In this document: in pieces, positions 48,935-56,518 of the stretch
Layout of the letters: the number at the start of each line of letters is the position of its first letter
How positions within the stretch are numbered: the stretch's first letter is position 1
Assembly: GCF_007856155.1 (NCBI RefSeq)
Contig: NZ_CP042266.1
Coordinates: 2,976,001-3,040,000, forward strand
Length of the DNA stretch: 64,000 nucleotides
Source of the DNA: Streptomyces qinzhouensis
GTDB lineage: Bacteria; Actinomycetota; Actinomycetes; Streptomycetales; Streptomycetaceae
Reading direction: 5' to 3'
The notes under the pieces: generated by a model
Seen by the model: the letters and a program-made list of their open reading frames with translations, nothing else
Database searches by the model: none
Told to the model about the DNA's origin: nothing
Made by a program: the position numbers and the translations under genes

Positions 48935-50754
48935 TGCGCCGCCCGCCGGACGGCCCCGGCGACACGGCAGCGCGGATCCGGCTGCTGCGTCCCAAACCCC
49001 CGCTGAGCGGGCCGATGACGATCCCCACCTCCAAGGTGGGCCAGCTGCTGACCCTCCTGGACCACTCCGGCCTCCCCCAGGAACTGGACAAGCTCCTTGA
49101 GGGCCGTCCCGGCCCCAAAGGGATCCGCCCCCGCGTGGTCCTGGCCGGCCTGCTGCTGTCGGCCTACTACACCGGCCGGGCCACCGTCACCGACGCCTGG
49201 CGCTGCCTGCACTACAGCCTCGAACCCCGGGCCCGCACCTGGCTGGGCATCCCCCCGCACCCGCCCCAGGGCCCCTACCAGCGCATCGCCACCAGCAGAC
49301 GCCTCTACCGCGCCCTGGACACCATCACCACCGCACTGGACCCCGTACGCCACGACCGCCGCTCCCGACTGCCCCTGCGCCACGCCGACTTCCTCGCCGC
49401 CCTGTGGACCACCGCGGAGAGCCGCGCCGCCGCCGACCGCCTCCAGCGCCTGGCCAACCGCCTGGTCCTGGCCACCGTCCGCATGGCCCAGCAGCGCGGG
49501 CACCTGCGCGGCTGGAACGGCGACATCGGCATCGACGCCACCAGCATCCCCGTCGCCGCGCGCCACGACAGCCTCTGGCGCGGCACCGCCTGCGTCGAGA
49601 TCACCGCCGGCTGGCACGCCAAAGGCGGCACCGGGGAGAAGACCTTCGGCTACAGCGCCGCCCTGGCCATCGCCGCCCACCACCGCGACGGCGGCGACGA
49701 CCGGCCCAAGGCCTACCCGCAGCTGTGTCTGGGCTTCGAACTCGACACCCCCACCGTCCGCACCGGCCCCAACGCGGTCCACGTCCTCACCCAGCTGGCC
49801 GCCCTCGGCCTGCCCACCGGCATCCTCGCCGCCGACCGCGCGTACACCAACTGCACCCCCGCCACCTTCCAGACCCCCGTCCGACGGCTCGGCTACCGCC
49901 TCGCCCTGGACTACAAGGTCAAGGAACGCGGCCTGCAGGGCAGCTGGCAGCAAGCCCCGCTCGTCGACGGCTCGCTCATGTGCCCCCTCACCCCCGCCGC
50001 CCTGATCCACGCCACCACCGGCGCCGACGACGACGCCGTCCGCGCCCCCGGCGACGGCCTCACCGAGAAGATCGAGGCCCGCCAGCCGCACCAGCTCAAA
50101 CTCAAACAGGGCCCCGACGCCCGCGGAGCGATCCGCCTCCAGTGCCCGGCCTCCGGCCCGTCCCCCTCGCTCAACTGCGCCCGCCGCGACCGCCTGCGGC
50201 CCCGCACCCCCACCACGATGCCCACCCGCACCGTCGACCTCAGCAACCCCCGCACCCTCACCGCTCACCCGGCAACCCGCCCCACCATCCACATCACCGA
50301 GACCGAACGCCTCACCCCGCCACCGAAGAAGACCCTGCCCGAGGTGTGCTGCGCAGGCTCCATCACCGTGCCCGCCGACGCCGAGGCAGCCGACTGGCGC
50401 CTGGCCAAGTACCGCCAGGACGTCCACTACCTGCACACATCCTGGATCAACACCTACCGCCCCATCCGCAGCCACAACGAAGGCGCCAACGGACGGTTCA
50501 AGAGCGGAACACTCGACATCGGCAACCCCAAACACCGACCCGCCCCCGGGCACATCACCCAGGCGCTCCTCCTCGCCGTCATGCTCACCATCGCCAACCT
50601 GACCGTCCTGGAAACCTGGCTCACCGAACGCGACGGCCCCGACGAACTCACCGACACCGACTTCGACGCCAGCGGCCCACTGCCACCCCACACCACCCCC
50701 GCCGTAACGCGCGGCGCACCCACCGGACGCCCACCGCCCCCACGCGCCCGCTGA
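48931..50754 (+). CDS. DDE transposase-like protein coupled to the recombinase gene
   Basis: 607 residues from the ATG at 48931. The N-terminal part (VGQLLTLLDHSGLPQELDKLLEGRPGPKGIRPRVVLAGLLLSAYYTGRATVTDAWRCLHY) resembles IS4/IS1182-type leader domains. A DDE layout is visible: Asp about 202 in GIDATSIPVAARHDSLWRG, Asp about 302 in GILAADRAYTNC, Glu about 517 in RSHNEGANGRFKSGTLDIG. A long Pro/Arg-rich insertion separates the second Asp and the Glu. The C-terminal helix PGHITQALLLAVMLTIANLTVLETWL ends the fold. The 4-base overlap with the recombinase gene makes this a two-gene unit; substrate DNA and activity are unknown. Confidence 0.72.
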   Translation: MMRRPPDGPGDTAARIRLLRPKPPLSGPMTIPTSKVGQLLTLLDHSGLPQELDKLLEGRPGPKGIRPRVVLAGLLLSAYYTGRATVTDAWRCLHYSLEPRARTWLGIPPHPPQGPYQRIATSRRLYRALDTITTALDPVRHDRRSRLPLRHADFLAALWTTAESRAAADRLQRLANRLVLATVRMAQQRGHLRGWNGDIGIDATSIPVAARHDSLWRGTACVEITAGWHAKGGTGEKTFGYSAALAIAAHHRDGGDDRPKAYPQLCLGFELDTPTVRTGPNAVHVLTQLAALGLPTGILAADRAYTNCTPATFQTPVRRLGYRLALDYKVKERGLQGSWQQAPLVDGSLMCPLTPAALIHATTGADDDAVRAPGDGLTEKIEARQPHQLKLKQGPDARGAIRLQCPASGPSPSLNCARRDRLRPRTPTTMPTRTVDLSNPRTLTAHPATRPTIHITETERLTPPPKKTLPEVCCAGSITVPADAEAADWRLAKYRQDVHYLHTSWINTYRPIRSHNEGANGRFKSGTLDIGNPKHRPAPGHITQALLLAVMLTIANLTVLETWLTERDGPDELTDTDFDASGPLPPHTTPAVTRGAPTGRPPPPRAR

Positions 50755-50899
50755 CCAATCCTCCGCGGAACAACCCCACATCACCCCAGCACGCCGATCA
50801 CCCCGACCGGCGTGCTTCCCCATGCCCGGACTCAAGCAGGACCACACGGCACACCCGCAAGACCAACCCGCCACCCCCGCCCAGGCCCTTCGACGAGCC

Positions 50900-50983
50900 C
50901 AGAAACGACGAAATCCCGCCCGATCAAAGCGATCGGACGGGATTCGTGAACCGTTCACGAGCTAACTCCTGAACGGCCCGCTG
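50900..50983. repeat. Repeat R3, ending at the tRNA-Ala gene
   Basis: Starts AGAAACGACGAAATCCCG like R1, has the hairpin AAATCCCGCCCGATC-AAAGC-GATCGGACGGGATT, then CACGAGCTAACTC-CTGAACGG and GCTGTGG, whose last bases touch the tRNA 3' end. Similarity to R1/R2 ends exactly there. Confidence 0.75.
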
Positions 50984-51057
50984 TGGACCTGAGGGGATTC
51001 GAACCCCTGACCCCCTCGATGCGAACGAGGTGCGCTACCGGACTGCGCCACAGGCCC
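50984..51057 (-). tRNA. tRNA-Ala (anticodon CGC)
   Basis: 74 bases. Acceptor stem GGGCCTG/CAGGTCC contains the G3-U70 pair that marks alanine tRNAs. D arm GCGC-loop-GCGC, anticodon arm CCTCG-TTCGCAT-CGAGG with anticodon CGC (reads GCG codons), T arm AGGGG-TTCGAAT-CCCCT, discriminator A; CCA is not encoded. tRNA genes are common integration targets, and the accessory region ends here. Confidence 0.95.
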
Positions 51058-51118
51058 TTGCAACGAAGGAAACTTTAGCACCCCGATCGGAGTGCTTGGA
51101 AATCCGTTCCGTCGCAGG

Positions 51119-52213
51119 TCACTCGTTGGCCGCGCGGGGGCGGTCGTCGTCCGCGTACTGGTCGAAGAGGGGGGTGCGGCCGCGGTCGCGGGGGGTGCGG
51201 CGGGGTGGGGGGTCGGGGGTCGCGACGGGTGGGGTGGGGTCGGCCGTGGAGGAGCGGGCCGAGCTCCAGGTCTCCGGGTCGTTCATGTCGATACCGCTCG
51301 TGGCGCGCGGGGCGACCGGGGCGGTGACATACGTGGGGAGCGGTACGGGGACGGGGTCCCAGCTCTCGCCGGAGGCCGGGCCGCGGTCGCGCTGCTGGTC
51401 GACCCATTCGGCGTGATCGGTCTGCTCGACGAGGGCGCGGCGGCCCGCTTCCTGGGGGGAGACCGGGCCCGGCTCGGGCTCGGGGCGGGGCTCCGGGGCG
51501 GCCGGCTCCGGGCGGGGCTCGGCAGCGGGAGGCTGGTGGCGGTGGTGGCGGGTCTCGCGCAGCCGCTGGGCCGCGGCCTCCGCCCGGCGCCGGTCCATGA
51601 CCACCACGAAGCGCCGCCGCTCCTGGGCGCGGAGATAGGCGATGTACGCGCTGAGCATCACCGCGGGCACCGCGGGCGCCCAGAGGAAGCCGAGGCCGCC
51701 GACCGCGGCGACGACGGAGCCCGCCGTGAACCCGAGGAAGAGCAGCACCGTGGTACGCCGGCGGCGGGCCAGCGCCTTGCTGCGGCGGGCGCGCTCGGCG
51801 GCGGCCCGGCTGGGGCGCGGCCGCGGGCGGCGGGCCGGGATCCCGTCGGCCGGCCCCTGGACGGACCGGGGCGCCGGATCCGGCGCGGGCCGGGACACCT
51901 CTACCGGAGCCGGGGCCTGGGCCCGGACCTCGGTGCGGGGCGCGGCGAAGGCCCGGACGTCCACGGTGCTCAGTTGCTCCGTGGCCGCGTCCGGGTCGAC
52001 GTCGGATTCGGGCTGCTCCGGGGTGCGGTCCAGCAGCTCCTTGGCATACCGGCGCTCCATCGCCCCGCGTCCGGACAGCAGCCGGATGGCGGTGGAGAAG
52101 CGTTCCGTCGGACGTGCCTCGTTCAGCTCGTCCTGCCTGCGGAGCCACATCGGCACCAGGTAGGCGGCCCAGGCCCCGACGATGACTGCGTAGATGAGGC
52201 CGCTGCTGCTCAC
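51119..52213 (-). CDS. glpR: GlpR-like membrane receptor of the gephyrin-like protein Glp
   Basis: 364 residues from the GTG at 52213 (VSSSGLIYAVIVGAWAAYLVPMWLRRQDELNEARPTERF); a further upstream ATG adds 11 residues. An N-terminal membrane helix (about 4-22) and a central pair of hydrophobic segments (TTVLLFLGFTAGSVVAAVGGLGFLWAPAVPAVMLSAYIAY, about 165-205) are separated by Pro/Arg-rich regions. The C-terminus is disordered. In Corynebacterium the GlpR partner of Glp links the cell-division machinery to a MoeA-like protein; the assignment here rests on sequence pattern and on the neighbouring moaB, moaC and glp genes. Confidence 0.75.
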   Translation of the reverse strand: MSSSGLIYAVIVGAWAAYLVPMWLRRQDELNEARPTERFSTAIRLLSGRGAMERRYAKELLDRTPEQPESDVDPDAATEQLSTVDVRAFAAPRTEVRAQAPAPVEVSRPAPDPAPRSVQGPADGIPARRPRPRPSRAAAERARRSKALARRRRTTVLLFLGFTAGSVVAAVGGLGFLWAPAVPAVMLSAYIAYLRAQERRRFVVVMDRRRAEAAAQRLRETRHHRHQPPAAEPRPEPAAPEPRPEPEPGPVSPQEAGRRALVEQTDHAEWVDQQRDRGPASGESWDPVPVPLPTYVTAPVAPRATSGIDMNDPETWSSARSSTADPTPPVATPDPPPRRTPRDRGRTPLFDQYADDDRPRAANE

Positions 52214-52354
52214 GGTCACACCGTAGAGGGATTCTCGCAAGGACATCCGCCAATTGGGCCGGTGTGTCGCTCGATCCCGCTGATATGACGGACTTTTTTT
52301 GTGATTGTTCGGATCATCACATAGCCAAGGGGGGATTGAATTCGAACAGGTTTT

Positions 52355-52963
52355 TCATTTGTGAGGCGTCTCGGGGCGGGTGCGGCGGTGCCAGCGAGGG
52401 AGCAGGCCCTCCGGGACCTCCTCCGCGGTCAGCGCGAACACGAGATGGTCCCGCCAGGCGCCGTCGATGTGGAGATAGCGGGGACGGAGTCCCTCCTCGC
52501 GGAATCCGAGTTTCTCCACCACCCGCCGGCTCGGGCCGTTCTCGGGCCGGATGCACACCTCCATACGGTGCAGCCCGACCGTACGGAAACAGTGGTCCGT
52601 GACCAGTGCGACGGCCGTCGGCATGACCCCTCGGCCCGCGACCTCGCGGTCCACCCAGTACCCCACGTGCCCGGAGCACATGGACCCCCAGGTGATCCCG
52701 GCGACCGTCAACTGGCCCACCAGCCGCCCCTGGTACTCGATGACGAACGGCAGCATCCGGCCCGCGTTCGCCTCGGCCCGGAGATGGCGCACCATCTGGC
52801 GGTACGTCGGACGCTGTGCGAGCGGCGCGCCGGGCGCGGGCGGCGGGATCGTGGCCTCCCAGGGGCGCAGCCAGTCGCGGTTGCGCCGGTTGACCTCGCG
52901 CCAGACGCGCTGGTCGCGCAGCCTTATCGGGCGGAGGACCACATCGCCGTCCGCCAGGACCAC
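52355..52963 (-). CDS. GNAT acetyltransferase, RimJ/RimL-like
   Basis: At least 202 residues; the GTG at 52963 is the first clear in-frame start, but the frame stays open upstream into the moaB 3' end (reading TLRESELNAPWPV), where I recall the N-terminus of homologues lying, so the protein may be 10-20 residues longer. RimJ-type features: VVLRPIRLRDQRVWREVNRRNRDWLRPWEATIPP, GYWVDREVAGRGVMPTAVALVTDHCF, and GLHRMEVCIRPENGPSRRVVEKLGFREEGLRPRYLHIDGAWRDHLVFAL. It acetylates protein N-termini or small amines. It is part of the moaB-moaC-glp-galU gene string. Confidence 0.9.
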   Translation of the reverse strand: MVLADGDVVLRPIRLRDQRVWREVNRRNRDWLRPWEATIPPPAPGAPLAQRPTYRQMVRHLRAEANAGRMLPFVIEYQGRLVGQLTVAGITWGSMCSGHVGYWVDREVAGRGVMPTAVALVTDHCFRTVGLHRMEVCIRPENGPSRRVVEKLGFREEGLRPRYLHIDGAWRDHLVFALTAEEVPEGLLPRWHRRTRPETPHK

Positions 52964-52977
52964 CGGCCAGGGGGCGT

Positions 52978-53604
52978 TCAGCTCGGACTCCCTGAGGGTC
53001 TGGTGCCGTCCCGGTGCGCCGCGGCCGGGGCCGAACCCGGGGCCGGGGTGTGGTCGGCGCCGCGGATCTGGTCGACCGCATGCGGCAGCACTCTCTCCAG
53101 CACGGCCAGGCCGTCCCGTACGCCACCGGGCGAACCCGGAAGGTTCACCATCAGCGTACGACCGGAGACGCCCGCCAGGCCTCGGGAGAGGACCGCCGTC
53201 GGGACCTTCGCGACGCCGTGGGCGCGGATCGCCTCCGGGATGCCGGGGATCTCGTAGTCGAGGACGGCACGGGTCTGCTCGGGGGTGCGGTCGGTGGGTG
53301 ACAGGCCGGTGCCGCCGGTCGTGAGGATCACGTCGTAGCCCGCGGCGATCCCGTCGCGCAGCGCCCGGCCCACCGGGTCGCCGTCGGGGACGACCAGGGG
53401 GCCGTCGACCGTGAAGCCGAGCGCGGCCAGGCCCGCCGCCAGCAGCGGGCCGCCGCGGTCCTCGTAGATCCCCGCCGAAGCCCGGTTGGACGCCGTGATC
53501 ACCAGCGCCCGCCCGTGGGGAGCCGGCGCGGGCGCGCCCGGAGCCGTACGGTCCGCGGGGTCCGTGGGCTGCGCGTGGCCGCGGACCTCGCCGCCGCGGC
53601 TCAC
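52978..53604 (-). CDS. moaB: MogA/MoaB-family molybdenum cofactor protein
   Basis: 208 residues from a GTG at 53604 that overlaps the moaC stop by four bases. The MoCF-binding fold is clear: RALVITASNRASAGIYEDRGGPLLAAGLAALGF, DVILTTGGTGLSPTDRTPEQTRAVLDYEIPGIPEAIRAHG, RTLMVNLPGSPGGVRDGLAVLERVLPHAVDQI. It would adenylylate molybdopterin before metal insertion. The first 30 residues are Pro/Ala-rich and not conserved, so translation may start later. Confidence 0.92.
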   Translation of the reverse strand: MSRGGEVRGHAQPTDPADRTAPGAPAPAPHGRALVITASNRASAGIYEDRGGPLLAAGLAALGFTVDGPLVVPDGDPVGRALRDGIAAGYDVILTTGGTGLSPTDRTPEQTRAVLDYEIPGIPEAIRAHGVAKVPTAVLSRGLAGVSGRTLMVNLPGSPGGVRDGLAVLERVLPHAVDQIRGADHTPAPGSAPAAAHRDGTRPSGSPS

Positions 53605-54083
53605 GGCCGGCTCCAGTCGCCGGACTTCCCGCCCGTCTTCTCCTCCACCCGTACGTCCGTGATCACGGCCGCCTTGTCGACCGCCTTGACCATGTCGACG
53701 ACGGTCAGCGCCGCCACCGTCACCGCGGTCAGGGCTTCCATCTCCACGCCCGTACGGTCCGTGGTCCGCACCGTCGCGGCGATCTCGACGGCGTCGTCGG
53801 TGACCGCGAGCTCGACCGTGACCCCGGAGAGCGCCAGGGGATGGCAGAGCGGGATCAGCTCGGGGGTCTTCTTGGCGCCCATGATGCCCGCGATCCGGGC
53901 CGTGGCCAGCGCGTCTCCCTTGGGGACGCCCTCGCCGCGCAGCAGCCCGACCACCCGGGGCGAGACCAGCACCCGGCCCGAGGCGCGCGCCGTCCGCGCG
54001 GTGACGTCCTTCTCCGAGACGTCGACCATGCGGGCCGCCCCCGCCTCGTCGATATGCGTGAGTCCGCCGGCTTCTGTACTCAT
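53601..54083 (-). CDS. moaC: Cyclic pyranopterin monophosphate synthase MoaC
   Basis: 160 residues from the ATG at 54083 (MSTEAGGLTHIDEAGAARMVDVSEKDVTARTA), the length usual for MoaC; a GTG at 54134 would add 17 unconserved residues. Conserved motifs: GDALATARIAGIMGAKKTPELIPLCHPLALSG and TGVEMEALTAVTVAALTVVDMVKAVDKAAVI. It converts the MoaA product to cyclic pyranopterin monophosphate, the first intermediate of molybdenum cofactor. It is coupled to moaB. Confidence 0.95.
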   Translation of the reverse strand: MSTEAGGLTHIDEAGAARMVDVSEKDVTARTARASGRVLVSPRVVGLLRGEGVPKGDALATARIAGIMGAKKTPELIPLCHPLALSGVTVELAVTDDAVEIAATVRTTDRTGVEMEALTAVTVAALTVVDMVKAVDKAAVITDVRVEEKTGGKSGDWSRP

Positions 54084-54184
54084 TCGCTGTTCGCCGCTCC
54101 CGGTCGGGGCTGGGGTGTCGGTGGGTGTGGTCACGGGCCGTACGGGCCCGTGTGCGCAGCCACCGTACCGTCAGGGGCGCCTGG

Positions 54185-55516
54185 TCAGCCCAGGAGGACC
54201 ACCTCCAGGTCCGCGCCGGGCTCGATGGCGGTGTCCGCCTCCGGGACCACGATCAGACAGTCCGCGTGCGCGAGCGCGGCCACCAGATGGGAGCCCGCGC
54301 CGCCGACCGGGGTGACCGCCCCGGCATCGGGGTCGTACGTCCCCCGGAGGAACTGTCTGCGGCCCTCGGGCGACCGCAGCGGCTCATCGGCCTTGAGCCG
54401 GGCCCGCACCCGGGGCCGGTGGACCTCCGGCATGCCCATCAGCGTCCGGATCGCCGGCCGGACGAACAGCTCGAAAGAGACGTACGACGACACCGGGTTG
54501 CCGGGCAGGGCGAGCAGCGGGGTGTGGTCGGGGCCGATCGTGCCGAAGCCCTGTGGCTTGCCGGGCTGCATCGCGAGCGTACGGAAATCGACTCCGCTGC
54601 CCGAGGGGACGTCGTCCGCACCGTCCCCGTCCGCCTCGCCCACGTCCGAGAGCGCCTCCTTCACCACGTCGTACGCCCCGACGCTCACCCCGCCCGTGGT
54701 GACGACGAGGTCGGCGCGGACGAGTTGGTCCTCGATGGTGGCCCGCAGGATCCCGGCGTCGTCGGTGACCGCGCCGACCCGGTAGGCGATGGCGCCGGCC
54801 TCGCGCGCGGCGGCGGCCAGCGCGAAGCTGTTGGAGTCGTAGATCCGGCCCTCGCCGAGCGCCTCACCGGGCTGCACCAGCTCACTGCCGGTGGAGAGGA
54901 CGACCACCCGGGGGCGGGGCCGCACCCGCACGGAGCCGCGGCCGATCGCGGCCAGCAGTCCGATCTGGGGCGGTCCGAGGACCGTACCGCGGGCGAGCGC
55001 GAGGTCCCCGGCGCTCACATCACTGCCGCGCTCGCGCACATGGGCGCCCGCCGCGACCGGCCGGTGGACCCGGACCTCGCCGCCCGCCGTCGCGGGCGCG
55101 GACCCGGCCGGGAGCATGGTCGTCGCCGCGCCGCCGCCCGCGCCCCCGTCGGTCCATTCGACGGGGACGACGGCCTCGGCGCCCGGCGGCAGCGGCGCGC
55201 CCGTCATGATCCGCGCGGCCTCGCCCGGGCCCACGGCCGGCAGCTCGGCACCGCCCGCGGCGATGTCGCCCACGACCGTGAGCACGGCCGGGAACTCCTC
55301 CGTCGCGCCCTGGACGTCGGCGACCCGCACCGCGTAACCGTCCATGGAGCTGTTGTCGAAGGGGGGCAGGGCGACGGGGACCGTGACGTCCTCGACGAGG
55401 ACGCAGCCCTGGGCGTCGGCCAGGTGCAGCTCAATCGGGTCGAGCGGCCGGATCGCCGCGAGAATGTCCGCAAGGTGGTCGTCGACCGACCAGATCGTGC
55501 TGCTCAACGCGCTCAA
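54185..55516 (-). CDS. glp: Gephyrin-like molybdotransferase Glp (MoeA family)
   Basis: 443 residues, starting at TTG 55516 with GAGGAG about 11 bases upstream; the start overlaps the galU stop as TTGA. A second TTG three codons later is an alternative. MoeA domains in order: DNSSMDGYAVRVADVQG (domain I), IMTGAPLPPGAEAVVPVE, VLSTGSELVQPGEALGEGRIYDSNSFALAAAAREAG (domain III) with VVTTGGVSVGAYDVVKEAL, and a C-terminal domain IV with LLALPGNPVSSYVSFELFVRPAI. It inserts molybdate into the cofactor; actinobacterial homologues also associate with FtsZ through GlpR. Confidence 0.93.
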   Translation of the reverse strand: MSALSSTIWSVDDHLADILAAIRPLDPIELHLADAQGCVLVEDVTVPVALPPFDNSSMDGYAVRVADVQGATEEFPAVLTVVGDIAAGGAELPAVGPGEAARIMTGAPLPPGAEAVVPVEWTDGGAGGGAATTMLPAGSAPATAGGEVRVHRPVAAGAHVRERGSDVSAGDLALARGTVLGPPQIGLLAAIGRGSVRVRPRPRVVVLSTGSELVQPGEALGEGRIYDSNSFALAAAAREAGAIAYRVGAVTDDAGILRATIEDQLVRADLVVTTGGVSVGAYDVVKEALSDVGEADGDGADDVPSGSGVDFRTLAMQPGKPQGFGTIGPDHTPLLALPGNPVSSYVSFELFVRPAIRTLMGMPEVHRPRVRARLKADEPLRSPEGRRQFLRGTYDPDAGAVTPVGGAGSHLVAALAHADCLIVVPEADTAIEPGADLEVVLLG

Positions 55517-56424
55517 TTCGGCTGCATCTCCTCGGTCACATAGCTCCGGAGCCAGTGCCGGAACTCCGGTCCCAGATCTTCACGTTCGCACGCGAGTCTG
55601 ACAATCGCCCGCAGATAGTCCCCGCGGTCGCCGGTGTCGTAACGCCGTCCCTTGAAGACCACCCCGTGCACGGGGCCGCCGATCTTCTCGTCCCCGGCCA
55701 GTTTCTGGAGGGCGTCGGTCAGCTGGATCTCGTTGCCGCGGCCCGGTTCGGTCTCGCGGAGTATCGCGAAGACGGCCGGGTCGAGGACGTAGCGGCCGAT
55801 GATGGCGAGATTGCTGGGGGCCTCGGACGGCTCGGGCTTCTCGACGAGCTGGGTGACGCGGACGACGTCGGATTCGGCGGTCGTCTCGACGGCGGCGCAG
55901 CCGTACTGGTGGATCTGGACCGGGTCGACCTCCATCAGGGCGATGACGCTGCCGCCCTCCCGCTCCTGAATCTCCACCATGCGGGCGAGCAGCGGGTCCC
56001 GCGGGTCGATCAGGTCGTCACCGAGGAGTACGGCGAAGGGCTGGTCGCCGACGTGCGGCGCGGCGCACAGCACCGCGTGGCCGAGGCCCCGCGGATCACC
56101 CTGGCGGACGTAGTGCATGGTGGCGAGGTCGCTCGACTCCTGAACGGTCTTCAGCCGGTGGTCGTCGCCCTTGCGGGACAGCGCCTCCTCCAGCTCGTAG
56201 TTCCGGTCGAAGTGGTCCTCCAGCGGACGCTTGTTACGTCCTGTGATCATGAGTACGTCGGAGAGCCCGGCGGCAACCGCTTCCTCGACCACATACTGGA
56301 TCGCCGGTTTGTCGACGACAGGCAGCATCTCCTTGGGAGTGGCTTTGGTGGCCGGGAGGAAGCGCGTACCGAGGCCGGCGGCGGGAATGACCGCCTTGCT
56401 GATCCTGGGGTTCGACTCAGTCAT
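55513..56424 (-). CDS. galU: UTP--glucose-1-phosphate uridylyltransferase
   Basis: 303 residues from the ATG at 56424 (MTESNPRISKAVIPAAGLGTRFLPATKATPKEMLPVVDKPAIQYVVEEAVAAG), which holds the nucleotide-binding G-L-G-T-R-F and catalytic lysine motifs. LLGDDLIDPRDPLL carries the metal-binding Asp, and VEKPEPSEAPSNLAIIGRYVL and FKGRRYDTGDRGDYLRAIV complete the GalU pattern. It makes UDP-glucose for cell-wall polymers and trehalose. The long upstream reading frame is antisense to the cyclo-ligase gene. Its stop overlaps the glp start. Confidence 0.95.
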   Translation of the reverse strand: MTESNPRISKAVIPAAGLGTRFLPATKATPKEMLPVVDKPAIQYVVEEAVAAGLSDVLMITGRNKRPLEDHFDRNYELEEALSRKGDDHRLKTVQESSDLATMHYVRQGDPRGLGHAVLCAAPHVGDQPFAVLLGDDLIDPRDPLLARMVEIQEREGGSVIALMEVDPVQIHQYGCAAVETTAESDVVRVTQLVEKPEPSEAPSNLAIIGRYVLDPAVFAILRETEPGRGNEIQLTDALQKLAGDEKIGGPVHGVVFKGRRYDTGDRGDYLRAIVRLACEREDLGPEFRHWLRSYVTEEMQPN

Positions 56425-56518
56425 GCCCGGCACAATATCCGGTGCATATGCGGGGAAGATCAGGCTCCGATTGTCTTCTCGCTGGTACCAGCGCATACGA
56501 GGGGTTTGTGAGTGGCGA

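Noticed and set aside
48865..50958. 697-codon minus-strand frame opposite the DDE-like gene
   Set aside because: Gly/Ala/Val-rich shadow; the plus frame carries a DDE layout and a 4-base overlap with its upstream gene.
50976..51057. tRNA-Ala 3' end as an exact att core shared with R1 or R2
   Set aside because: Only GCTGTGG (7 bases) is shared, too short to claim an attachment site; kept as an idea within the repeat finding.
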